Of a stretch of DNA of 23,804 nt, positions 15,001 to 21,595 are shown piece by piece. Every line of letters begins with the position of its first letter. Positions within the stretch are counted from its first letter, which is position 1. Under the pieces are notes generated by a model. That model was not told the DNA's origin. It did no database searches and saw nothing but the letters and a program-made list of their open reading frames with translations. Position numbers and translations under genes: made by a program. This DNA comes from a virus. The DNA is taken from IMG/VR virus record IMGVR_UViG_3300025110_000128, positions 1 through 23,804 of that record; one strand, written 5' to 3'.

Positions 15001-15071
15001 ATTTTAGAAATTATCAATATTATTATATTATTATTATACAATAATATATATTATTCTTTTATGATAATAAG
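15001..15071. other. AT-rich intergenic segment
   Basis: About 92 percent A+T (six G/C in 71 bases by my count) between the LAGLIDADG-like stop and the rfcS promoter, in a window that is otherwise mixed composition. It is made of TTA/TAA-type steps and a palindrome. It could be a duplex-unwinding element of an origin, a transcription-boundary element, or simply promoter-flanking DNA. No T-run terminator is obvious on the minus strand. Confidence 0.55.
15040..15055. repeat. 16-bp perfect AT palindrome
   Basis: AATAATATATATTATT is a perfect inverted repeat inside the AT-rich gap, about 40-55 bp upstream of the TATA box. It could extrude, bind a dimeric protein or arise by chance in such AT-rich DNA. 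Confidence 0.5.
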
Positions 15072-15434
15072 TCAATAAAATCGAGAATCGAATTCGGAAA
15101 TGAATTCTTCGATATCCTCATGGGTCATTTTTCGCGCGGAGGGCATCTCCATGGTGAAACGCAGGCGCGATAGGTTGCCTCTATCTTTTACTACGTGCGC
15201 GACCGGGCGTAGAAGATTGAGCAAAAGCGCAATCTCTTTCTTATCTCTGAGGATGCGCCCGTTGATTCCCTTATCTCTCAACCACATGGTGAGATGGGGT
15301 TCATCCTCCATCGATGCGTAGACCTTTCTGTGGATTGTATAACCCAACTTGGTCTTAGGGGAAAAGTGAATGCTGGCTTGGAAGCGAGCATCGCGAGCAA
15401 GCCACCCGAGGAAGAAGTCATCACTCAGGTCCAT
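15072..15434 (-). CDS. LAGLIDADG-like single-motif protein
   Basis: A 120-residue protein that resembles a one-motif LAGLIDADG homing endonuclease. Residues 8-16, FLGWLARDA, occupy the place of the LAGLIDADG helix and keep the acidic residue at the catalytic eighth position (Asp15). A strand RFQASIHFSP, the typical LGYTIHRKVYAS, a helix HLTMWLRDKG, GRILRDKKEIALLLNLL, and a C-terminal helix HEDIEEFI follow in the family's alpha-beta order. As a dimer it could cut a palindromic site, or it may be domesticated as a DNA-binding factor. It is free-standing, not in an intein or intron. The ATG at 15434 (after GGAGAG, 14-base overlap with the ligase-like gene) is favoured over 15536, which would translate the neighbour out of frame. 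Confidence 0.6.
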   Translation of the reverse strand: MDLSDDFFLGWLARDARFQASIHFSPKTKLGYTIHRKVYASMEDEPHLTMWLRDKGINGRILRDKKEIALLLNLLRPVAHVVKDRGNLSRLRFTMEMPSARKMTHEDIEEFISEFDSRFY

Positions 15435-16755
15435 GTTCTCTCTCCAATATTTCTGATAGTTGCAGGGCATCACTGAAACCCAGTGATGTATCCATGCGCA
15501 CGAGGTAAGCCCCGTGTAACTTCCCATGTTCCACACGAAGTGCGTGGAACTGTCCTATGAGTGGTGGACTGATATCAGTCCAGACTCTTGGAATGTGAGT
15601 AAAGGCAGGGAGAGTGGGAAGGCTCTCCATCTTTACATTAGCAATGCCTACAGGACTCGGGTCGAATCCATCAAGGGCTTCAATGCGTAACTCCACCCAT
15701 TCCTCATTCTTTTGAAGGCGTGCTCCTGTAATGAGGAGGGGGAGTTCAAAGACACGTCGTGGCATCACAAAACCTCCGACGTGTTGACTGTGAAAAAAGG
15801 GTCGGGTTCCATCGATAAGACGGAGTCTTTCTCCCTTTTCGAGATTCTGAGCAAGAAGACGCATGTGGTCGCTGTCCTTGACTCTCTGAGGAGAGACGCT
15901 TCTGTCCTCATGAGGTTGTTGCCACAAGTCTGGGTCATCAGTTGTGTGGAGCCACGTCGTCACTTCACCGTTCTGGTCAATCTCCACCACACAATCGACA
16001 CTCATGTCTATCTTGGGTGTGATACCTCTGACTCTTGAGCAAGACCAATCGAACACATAAGGTCTCCCTTGTGTTATGTGAGCAATGTATCTATTGCCTG
16101 TTAGTATCTCATAATAAGTATCATCAAATGGCTTCGTCCAGTATTGCCACTGTCTGTAAGATGGCCCCTTGAAACAGTAACCGGGCTCGATAGAAAACTT
16201 CTCTGGTAAGTTACCACGCTGTGCTCTGCGCAGAACCGTGGCTAGTTCCTCTACTGCGCAGGCTGACCTTATTCTTTCAGCACTGTAATTTTCTAATCGG
16301 TGACCGAATGTTCGTATGATACGAGTGCGGGGTATGAGTGGCTTCTCTCCCATTGCTCTATTCCAAAGGACCAGTGCATCGTTTCTACCCATTCTCTTAA
16401 ACACAGCACGGATGTCTGGTGGACTTTTCATATCTCCAAGAGCCTGCACTACATCCAAAGCCTCAGGAATCGTCATAGATTCTTCTGGTTCGTTAGGTGA
16501 TTCAGATGCAAGAGCAGGAACCAACGCTTCGTCGTCGACTAATTCAAACTCCTCTGGGAACATGCCGACGCTACGATGTAACGCTGACATAATATGCTCA
16601 GGTTTGAGTAAAGGTCTACCGTAAAGCAGTGAAAGGAACTCTCCAATCTCATCAATACGAGGAGCAAGAAATGAGTAGAGGATGTCTTCCTTGCGATGAA
16701 CGGCTCTTTCTTGCACAGCAGCAAGAATAACTGTAGCCGCTTCATCCAACCTCAT
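15421..16755 (-). CDS. Divergent ATP-dependent DNA ligase-like protein
   Basis: A 444-residue protein whose order resembles archaeal/eukaryal DNA ligases. The helical N-terminal part (EIGEFLSLLYGRPLLKPEHI near 36-55, then IRAVFKRMGRNDALVLWNRA near 115-134) looks like the DNA-binding domain. The C-terminus (LPLLITGARL near 338-347, then YLVRMDTSLGFSDALQLSEI near 417-436) looks like the OB domain and its arginine-rich end. Between them the adenylation core is degenerate: where KxDGxR should be, the protein reads EILTGNR (216-222), lacking the Lys and Asp. Lys208 in TKPFDD is a possible but poorly placed substitute. It may be an inactive ligase paralogue that binds nicks, or a family that my alignment misplaces. 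No strong Shine-Dalgarno is seen before ATG 16755. Confidence 0.5.
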   Translation of the reverse strand: MRLDEAATVILAAVQERAVHRKEDILYSFLAPRIDEIGEFLSLLYGRPLLKPEHIMSALHRSVGMFPEEFELVDDEALVPALASESPNEPEESMTIPEALDVVQALGDMKSPPDIRAVFKRMGRNDALVLWNRAMGEKPLIPRTRIIRTFGHRLENYSAERIRSACAVEELATVLRRAQRGNLPEKFSIEPGYCFKGPSYRQWQYWTKPFDDTYYEILTGNRYIAHITQGRPYVFDWSCSRVRGITPKIDMSVDCVVEIDQNGEVTTWLHTTDDPDLWQQPHEDRSVSPQRVKDSDHMRLLAQNLEKGERLRLIDGTRPFFHSQHVGGFVMPRRVFELPLLITGARLQKNEEWVELRIEALDGFDPSPVGIANVKMESLPTLPAFTHIPRVWTDISPPLIGQFHALRVEHGKLHGAYLVRMDTSLGFSDALQLSEILEREHGPE

Positions 16756-16770
16756 GGGTTGACCAACAGG

Positions 16771-17088
16771 TTACTCTTCTTCATCCTGTCGGAGTCCGTA
16801 GATATTAACAAGCCCAGAAGTAAGACCAGTGCGAACGTCTTTATCTCTAAACAAAGATGTCCCCCCAGCGACTTGACCCACTACTACAAACCTTTTATTT
16901 CTGAGTAGATTACTTAGGCTATTTACAGTAGGAGCATTTCTCCTAAACTTGTTTGACTCTTCACCTCTATTGCGCATGAACGACTTAGACCATTGCTCAA
17001 CAATACCTCTTGCAGTTAAGGGGCCGTGCTTTTTAATGAGGTCGGCTACTTCTTCTCGTTTCTTCTCGCTGTTCTTACGGCGAGCCAC
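16771..17088 (-). CDS. Small winged-helix-like protein, GTG start
   Basis: A 105-residue basic protein. The N-terminus (MARRKNSEKKREEVADLIKK) leads into HGPLTARGIVEQW, then PTVNSLSNLLRNKRFVVVGQ and a strand/turn, which is the helix-turn-helix plus beta-wing order of winged-helix DNA-binding domains. It ends RQDEEE. It could be a regulator of this block or a DNA-architectural protein. The start is GTG, five bases after the upstream stop's first base and preceded by GAGGAGGAG; no ATG fits. Family membership is by pattern only. Confidence 0.65.
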   Translation of the reverse strand: MARRKNSEKKREEVADLIKKHGPLTARGIVEQWSKSFMRNRGEESNKFRRNAPTVNSLSNLLRNKRFVVVGQVAGGTSLFRDKDVRTGLTSGLVNIYGLRQDEEE

Positions 17089-17090
17089 TC

Positions 17091-17762
17091 TTACTCCTCC
17101 TCATCGATAGGAGTCATAGAAACGAATGTTCCTTGCATATGAGGTGGGACAGCCATATCGTGCCACTCTGTGCCGATAACATCAGTAACAACATTTGTTT
17201 TGTTATCTACCATGTCGATAATATCTTCTCTCGACATAGCCTTGAGTGTATATTTATTGACGTTCCAAGTGTAGAATGAATCCTCCCCAACAAGAAGACT
17301 GTAGTCGATTGGAGACAAAGGCACTGCTTCACTACACTGAGGACAGTGAGCATTTACAGTCCAACGAGGAAACTCTTCCACACCATTTTCTGTGATTGCT
17401 GTATGCATCCCATCGTTGTTCCAGACAGCACGCTCTAAGTCAAAGTTAGCAATTCTCTCATCATTACAATGTGGACAGTCCCATTCAGAAGCAACTTGTT
17501 GCATAGTTTCCATGGCTTCTAAGGGGTCATCAGGTATAACAGCAACATCATCAGTAAAATAATTCCATCCTAATTTTTCTAAGACGATACCAACACGACG
17601 AGCAGGCTCTTTTGCTCTCTCGGTTCTAGACACTAATGATAGAGTCTTATCTTCTGTGCAAAAGAAAGTCATTTCTCCTTCTACCCATGATTTACCCGGC
17701 TCTAGTGTCTCTAGTATAGCCTCTGTCCATTCAATATCTACTTCACTTGGTTCCCAATTCAT
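17091..17762 (-). CDS. Two-CxxC zinc-binding protein, 223 residues
   Basis: Not recognised as a family. The N-terminal 90 residues are acidic and mixed alpha/beta. DCPHC (Cys96, Cys99) and HCPQC (Cys140, Cys143) form a split zinc ribbon with about 40 residues inserted. The C-terminal 80 residues contain helix SREDIIDMVDNK and end PIDEEE. The ribbon suggests nucleic-acid or protein binding. The final GAGGAGGAG codons are the ribosome-binding site of the winged-helix-like gene downstream; the ATG overlaps the gene before it as ATGA. Confidence 0.7.
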   Translation of the reverse strand: MNWEPSEVDIEWTEAILETLEPGKSWVEGEMTFFCTEDKTLSLVSRTERAKEPARRVGIVLEKLGWNYFTDDVAVIPDDPLEAMETMQQVASEWDCPHCNDERIANFDLERAVWNNDGMHTAITENGVEEFPRWTVNAHCPQCSEAVPLSPIDYSLLVGEDSFYTWNVNKYTLKAMSREDIIDMVDNKTNVVTDVIGTEWHDMAVPPHMQGTFVSMTPIDEEE

Positions 17763-18064
17763 TCTAATACTCTCCTTTCACGATACCAGATGAAGCCCAT
17801 ACATGCACTATGCGGTATGACCCACCATCCTCCTTCAAGCCTCAGAAGTAGTTGGTCTTCATCAAGCATTTGGTCGCAACCCTTGCAAACAACAGGAGGA
17901 AATTCAGTCATTCTAAGATACTCATAACCTATTATCTTCCATACTTTACCATCTTTATCAGTCATATCATGAAACTCTCCCGTTTCACCATCGTTTAATT
18001 GCCACCATCCGTCAGCCACGTTGCTCACATTAAGTGATGTTCTATCGTCTTCCTCTGTGTTCAT
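17759..18064 (-). CDS. Small CxxC-HxxC protein, 101 residues
   Basis: Not recognised. The 101-residue protein has an acidic, Trp-rich first half (DGWWQLNDGETGEF, KVWKIIGYEYL) and a metal site formed by CKGC (60-63) and HSAC (His85, Cys88), a treble-clef-like spacing. ATG at 18064 overlaps the HNH gene's stop as ATGA and follows GAGGTGA; a longer start at 18100 would read the neighbour out of frame and is rejected. Confidence 0.68.
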   Translation of the reverse strand: MNTEEDDRTSLNVSNVADGWWQLNDGETGEFHDMTDKDGKVWKIIGYEYLRMTEFPPVVCKGCDQMLDEDQLLLRLEGGWWVIPHSACMGFIWYRERRVLE

Positions 18065-18987
18065 ATTTTCACCTCTATATCTAATCCATATTTTTTCCAT
18101 AATGGTTTTAATTTTTTCATGTTTTCTTTCATGCCCATCAATTTTGTTTTTGTTTCTTGATACATCTCATCTTTCTTATCGAGAACTTTCAAGTTATCTT
18201 CCCATTCTCTAATTTGGTTACGCAATATTGCTTCTGGTGTATGAAACATAACCCTCCCCATAAAATCTAACTGGTCGAAATCTTTTCGTATATTTCTATG
18301 TGGAATTATGTTATCACTCATTGTTTCAAAACGCAATGTTGCGTGAGTCAGGTCATCATTACACATATCTTGACTCCAATCCTCTTCTTCTGTAAGACAA
18401 AGTAAATGATAGATATCTTCATCGTTTACTTTAAGATAATGATTAAGCCAGTGAAGCCCCATCATGTTACCATAACTAAATCCCTCTCCATGACCACCCT
18501 GCTTTAGTGCAGATATAATCATGTATTCTTTTTCATACTCTTTATGCTTATCAAGTAATTCACATTCCATTGGGTATCTTTGAAGAGCATCCTCAGGAGC
18601 ACAATCAAAATCAAAATCATATAGTTCTCCCTTATTTGGTTTGAAATCTATTTCGTAAGGCATGTCTCTTCCTCTGTCGTAAACTCTTGAGCAGGCAACA
18701 ACATAAGCCCAGTGTGCAAGATACGATTGCGCAGAAGTATTTCCATGGCAAAGTCTACACAGCAATAACGTATTAGATGGTTTACCTGAACCTGCTGAAG
18801 AATAATCAAGAATGTGTGACCTGTCTATACTGTAATACGTTCCACCACCGGAACCACAAGCCATACAAGATTTATTCCTCTTGTTTCTAATATCTCCAGT
18901 CCAATTAATGAGATGAGAAACAGGTGAGGATTTCCAGTAATCAATAATTTTAGGCCATTCTTTCATGCCTTCTTTTCTTCGACTCAT
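18061..18987 (-). CDS. HNH-type endonuclease-like protein
   Basis: A 308-residue protein with an N-terminal HNH-like (treble-clef) module: SCMACG (Cys41, Cys44), DRSHIL (His58 as the candidate general base), PSNTLLLC with Asn72, and CRLCH (Cys77, Cys80, His81). Such modules cut or nick DNA with one metal ion. The long remainder is helical and acidic, with a charged C-terminal coiled coil (KVLDKKDEMYQETKTKLMGM) and no recognised domain. It could be a free-standing homing endonuclease, a packaging nuclease or a host-attack nuclease. ATG 18987 is chosen for its GGGAGGTGA and ATGA overlap rather than TTG at 19005. It follows the pyrimidine-dimer glycosylase-like gene directly. Confidence 0.75.
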   Translation of the reverse strand: MSRRKEGMKEWPKIIDYWKSSPVSHLINWTGDIRNKRNKSCMACGSGGGTYYSIDRSHILDYSSAGSGKPSNTLLLCRLCHGNTSAQSYLAHWAYVVACSRVYDRGRDMPYEIDFKPNKGELYDFDFDCAPEDALQRYPMECELLDKHKEYEKEYMIISALKQGGHGEGFSYGNMMGLHWLNHYLKVNDEDIYHLLCLTEEEDWSQDMCNDDLTHATLRFETMSDNIIPHRNIRKDFDQLDFMGRVMFHTPEAILRNQIREWEDNLKVLDKKDEMYQETKTKLMGMKENMKKLKPLWKKYGLDIEVKI

Positions 18988-19508
18988 GTCTTCACCTCCC
19001 ACCAATCAGGTGGAGATGTATGTCTGTAGTGGACACCACCGGGGCTGTCTACCTTTGAGTGGTAGTAGGCTCGGTATGCTTTCACTACATCATCATCTTT
19101 GTATTCATCAGGCATGGCCTGAGCGAATGGTGTAAGTGCTGCTTTGGGACTTGGGTATTTGTCGGCAAACAAAAATATCAATCCAATCATCGAATGTATT
19201 GGTCGCTCACAAGCATGATTTTTGCCAAATCGTTTTGCGTATTCATTACACAAGGCTGTTGCATGGCGAGCAAGCCAAGCGAAGTTAGCCTCACTATCTC
19301 CAGCCCATACTGTGCATGGATGATGGTGATAACCACCTTTGTAGGGTGTGCCACTCTTGGTTAGTGGCATCTGCTCGTCAGTAGCACCGTGTCTGCGCAG
19401 GGCTGATGCCATCATCTGTGCTGACTCTGTTACCATCTTCGGCACTCTTACGCAGTCCATCGCTCTCGCTGCTTTCACTGGGTCTTTATCTAATACGAAT
19501 ATGTTCAT
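18984..19508 (-). CDS. Pyrimidine dimer DNA glycosylase family protein
   Basis: A 174-residue protein of the family annotated in many phages as pyrimidine dimer DNA glycosylase/endonuclease V-like (Pyr_excise). Recognisable blocks are MNIFVLDKDPVKAA at the N-terminus, VPKMVTESAQMM, HHHPCTVWAGDSEANFAWL, LCNEYAKRFGKNHA, the AMPDEY segment and AYRAYYHSK ending near PPDWWEV. The usual CDKHV box reads MDCVRV here, so one conserved position differs. The likely role is excision of UV-damaged bases, fitting a virus in sunlit surface water; experimental proof for this phage subgroup is thin. The start has AAGGAAGTGAG upstream and overlaps the preceding micro-gene as ATGA. Confidence 0.82.
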   Translation of the reverse strand: MNIFVLDKDPVKAARAMDCVRVPKMVTESAQMMASALRRHGATDEQMPLTKSGTPYKGGYHHHPCTVWAGDSEANFAWLARHATALCNEYAKRFGKNHACERPIHSMIGLIFLFADKYPSPKAALTPFAQAMPDEYKDDDVVKAYRAYYHSKVDSPGGVHYRHTSPPDWWEVKT

Positions 19509-19681
19509 GCGCTCACTTCCTTAATATCCTCTGCAAAAATCTTAGTGTAAGTCGAAAGTTCCACGCGACAAATACTGCAATACCATCCAACAAATTGAAC
19601 CGGAGTATCTCCATCCCAAGCGATATACGAGATACCACTCGATAGTGGAACCCAGTTATGCTCACCAATTTTACATTTCAT
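19505..19681 (-). CDS. 58-residue CxxC micro-protein
   Basis: A 58-codon gene fitted exactly between two neighbours with ATGA overlaps at both ends. The product has Cys3, His8 and WYCSIC (Cys35, Cys38), a plausible zinc knuckle, with a beta-rich middle (WVPLSSGISYIAWDG, VQFVGWY) and a helical tail IFAEDIKEVSA. The layout resembles the short zinc-ribbon proteins common in tailed viruses. Function unknown. Confidence 0.65.
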   Translation of the reverse strand: MKCKIGEHNWVPLSSGISYIAWDGDTPVQFVGWYCSICRVELSTYTKIFAEDIKEVSA

Positions 19682-19884
19682 TCTACCAACTCCTGTAGAA
19701 GATACCTAAGGGTAGGCTCAGCGAGATACCAGTCTTCCTCAGACTCACGCCAGAATATTCTGTATAGTAATAACGCTACACCATTCAAGGTGTTTTGTTC
19801 TGCTGCAACAAGTTTCTTTCCAATCTCTATTGCCTCTTCTATCGTTACACTTGTTCTATATGCTTTGTCTATTAATACGTTCAT
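19678..19884 (-). CDS. Unknown helical protein, 68 residues
   Basis: Not recognised. The 68-residue product is mostly helical (TIEEAIEIGKKLVAAEQNTL, GVALLLYRIFWRE, TLRYLLQELVE) with no cysteines or membrane segment. It starts at a TAATG junction after AAGGAGATGA, and its GGAGTTGG end is the ribosome-binding site of the next gene. Confidence 0.65.
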   Translation of the reverse strand: MNVLIDKAYRTSVTIEEAIEIGKKLVAAEQNTLNGVALLLYRIFWRESEEDWYLAEPTLRYLLQELVE

Positions 19885-20051
19885 TATATCATCTCCTTGC
19901 CACCCAAGGCTCCTACGAAACGTGTTTCGATACGGTGCATTTCATCAACCCAATCATCAGTAGGCATATTCAGTCCATTGCGGTTTGCATTTTTGACTAA
20001 ATCAAACAAACATGCATAGCGTTCGAGTAGTTCTCGCACTGTCATTTTCAT
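19884..20051 (-). CDS. Unknown helical micro-protein, 55 residues
   Basis: A 55-codon gene with ATGA overlap at its start and TAATG overlap at its end. The product is helical (MTVRELLERYACLFDLVKNA, then DDWVDEMHRIETRFVGAL). A second in-frame ATG two codons on (MTVRE) is an alternative start. Without this gene the region would look like an unexplained 160-bp gap. No family recognised. Confidence 0.62.
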   Translation of the reverse strand: MKMTVRELLERYACLFDLVKNANRNGLNMPTDDWVDEMHRIETRFVGALGGKEMI

Positions 20052-20302
20052 TCTTCTTCCTCCTCGTATACTTTGTATGTCTGATTGATGTTTATTTTAG
20101 TTCCACATCGTGTGCATATAACACTAAATATCTCTAACTTATCAAAGGTAGAGGTATAATCAAACGACCAAAAGTGCTGGTCTTCTGTTTGACATTCTAC
20201 CATTTTCGTCAGTCTTTCTCGTTCGTCAGCAGCATGTTTTGCCTCATTTGTGAGGTGATGTATTCGCTGCTCTAGTTCATTCAGTTCTTTCAAGGGGTCC
20301 AT
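20048..20302 (-). CDS. Coiled-coil plus CxxC protein, 84 residues
   Basis: Residues 1-36 form a charged coiled-coil helix (DPLKELNELEQRIHHLTNEA); Cys37 and His43 with CTRC (63-66) could form one zinc site; the end is YEEEEE, whose codons hold the GGAGGAAGAAGA ribosome-binding site of the next gene. Its own ATG is formed within GAAGAATGG of the upstream gene, which reads on for 13 bases of overlap. Function unknown. Confidence 0.65.
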   Translation of the reverse strand: MDPLKELNELEQRIHHLTNEAKHAADERERLTKMVECQTEDQHFWSFDYTSTFDKLEIFSVICTRCGTKININQTYKVYEEEEE

Positions 20303-20847
20303 TCTTCTTCCTCCAGTGGTTCTTCCCAGCCTTCAACAAGGTCAGGATTTAGTTTCGCGTGGCGCTCCTCCACGACTTCCATGTTTCTCAGATGTGTTTT
20401 ACCTGAGCAAAGCGTCATTGTATTTTGTAAGTTTTTGTCTATTAGGTTTTCAATCGATTCGATGCGTGTCTGATGCTTACTTACCCAGAGGGGGTGGTTT
20501 TGCACAAGTTCTGTTTGGTCAACCCATTCTCGGAAGTTCTCCCAGAACTGTTTCTTGTATTCAATAGTAGAATCACGCATACTAAAATCAAGTATCTCAA
20601 GTAGTAATGACTCGACCAAACGAGTCGGCCTCTTTTGTCTGATGCGCTGATTAAAGTCAGCGCCTCTTACATAATCAGCAGACAGAGTGGCTGTAGCGCC
20701 TGTCTCCATGTCCACTACTTTCAACTTTGGTTTCGTTCGATGGTCAAGTGTCTTATCGACTCTATCATCTTCCTGCTTCTTCATCTCTTTCATAAGTTCG
20801 CGCAGAAGTCTGTGCGAACCTGTAGTCCATTCTCCTTTTGTGTTCAT
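20290..20847 (-). CDS. Unknown basic/helical protein, 185 residues
   Basis: Not recognised. A charged, mainly helical protein: LLRELMKEMKKQEDDRVDKT near the N-terminus, a short beta region (KLKVVDMETGATATLSADYV), and long helices (RLVESLLLEILDF, EYKKQFWENFREWV, SIENLIDKNLQ). There are no metal or nucleotide motifs. The ATG at 20847 follows GGAGGAAGAAGA and overlaps the upstream stop as ATGA; an in-frame start at 20871 is the neighbour's coding region. The C-terminus EEEEWTP arises because the usual ATGA junction is ATGG here, so translation continues three codons past the glutamate run. Confidence 0.68.
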   Translation of the reverse strand: MNTKGEWTTGSHRLLRELMKEMKKQEDDRVDKTLDHRTKPKLKVVDMETGATATLSADYVRGADFNQRIRQKRPTRLVESLLLEILDFSMRDSTIEYKKQFWENFREWVDQTELVQNHPLWVSKHQTRIESIENLIDKNLQNTMTLCSGKTHLRNMEVVEERHAKLNPDLVEGWEEPLEEEEWTP

Positions 20848-21419
20848 TCTTCTTCCTCCTCGCACTGGCAACCGCGCACATCATTTGCACATTCACCACA
20901 TTCGTGGCAACCTTCGCAACAATAGCACATGTAGCAGACAAAATAACCATTACAATTATACATCATTTCATGCCCATTTGAAAAGCGCTCACACTCATCA
21001 CATTCTATGTGAGAATTATCACGAACACCATTGAGTTGAACAGCATAATCACCATCAACCCATACTTCAAGGCTAGGTTGTGTGCCCCAGATGGAACCAT
21101 TAGAGCCAGCCCACCCCATATCGTCTCGTTCGCAGGCTTCGATAGGAACGATAGCAAGAAGTCCTGCATCAACAGCAAGACTTACTCTATTCCCTTCGTC
21201 GTCTAACAGGTTATCAAAGTTCCAACAAGTGTCTCCACCGGGACTATCAAAGACCTGAACGTCTACTTTACTGCCATCCCTGAGAGGCCATCTTAATCTT
21301 ATACCGTGGGGGTTGTTACGATTATTCGGCTCTTCTTCTTTTGCCCAAAGCATTTCACAGAAGTCATGCCATCGGTCATCATCAATAACATAACATGGGT
21401 CACCAACGTAAAAGTTCAT
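20844..21419 (-). CDS. GDPCYVI protein with cysteine-rich zinc tail
   Basis: A 191-residue protein. The N-terminus MNFYVGDPCYVI followed by a Trp/Phe helix, then VQVFDSPGGDTCW and VSLAVDAGLLAIVPIEAC, is a pattern I recall from unannotated phage proteins. The last 50 residues are extraordinarily cysteine-rich (CDEC, then CYMCYCCEGCHECGEC, GCQC), enough for two or more zinc sites, before EEEEE. Binding to nucleic acid or protein is likely; the role is unknown. ATG 21419 follows the GGAGGAAGAAGA box; the longer frame from 21488 is the upstream micro-gene read out of frame. Confidence 0.7.
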   Translation of the reverse strand: MNFYVGDPCYVIDDDRWHDFCEMLWAKEEEPNNRNNPHGIRLRWPLRDGSKVDVQVFDSPGGDTCWNFDNLLDDEGNRVSLAVDAGLLAIVPIEACERDDMGWAGSNGSIWGTQPSLEVWVDGDYAVQLNGVRDNSHIECDECERFSNGHEMMYNCNGYFVCYMCYCCEGCHECGECANDVRGCQCEEEEE

Positions 21420-21595
21420 TCTTCTTCCTCCAGTTGCCAGTGGTCTGCCTTTGATTGTGCACGCACATAATTGTGTATAAACTCGCAAAAATCTACAACC
21501 AACTCCTCAGGTATTGTTACCAAAGTATATTTTGTGTGTTGTTTTGTTGTCCCCGTGGGGCATCCCGTTCCTATTTGTATGGTTATCTTATTCAT
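21416..21595 (-). CDS. Unknown micro-protein, 59 residues
   Basis: A 59-codon gene with ATGA overlaps at both ends, filling the space after the SNF2 helicase. The product starts with a strand (NKITIQIGTG), then YTLVTIPEELVVDFCEFI and a helix NYVRAQSKADHWQLEEEE. The EEEE codons are the ribosome-binding site of the next gene. No family recognised; two scattered cysteines do not form a pair. Confidence 0.65.
   Translation of the reverse strand: MNKITIQIGTGCPTGTTKQHTKYTLVTIPEELVVDFCEFIHNYVRAQSKADHWQLEEEE

Noticed and set aside
15435-15536. Longer start for the LAGLIDADG-like gene at 15536
   Set aside because: The extra 34 residues translate the end of the ligase-like gene in another frame, and the ATG at 15434 has GGAGAG at proper distance.
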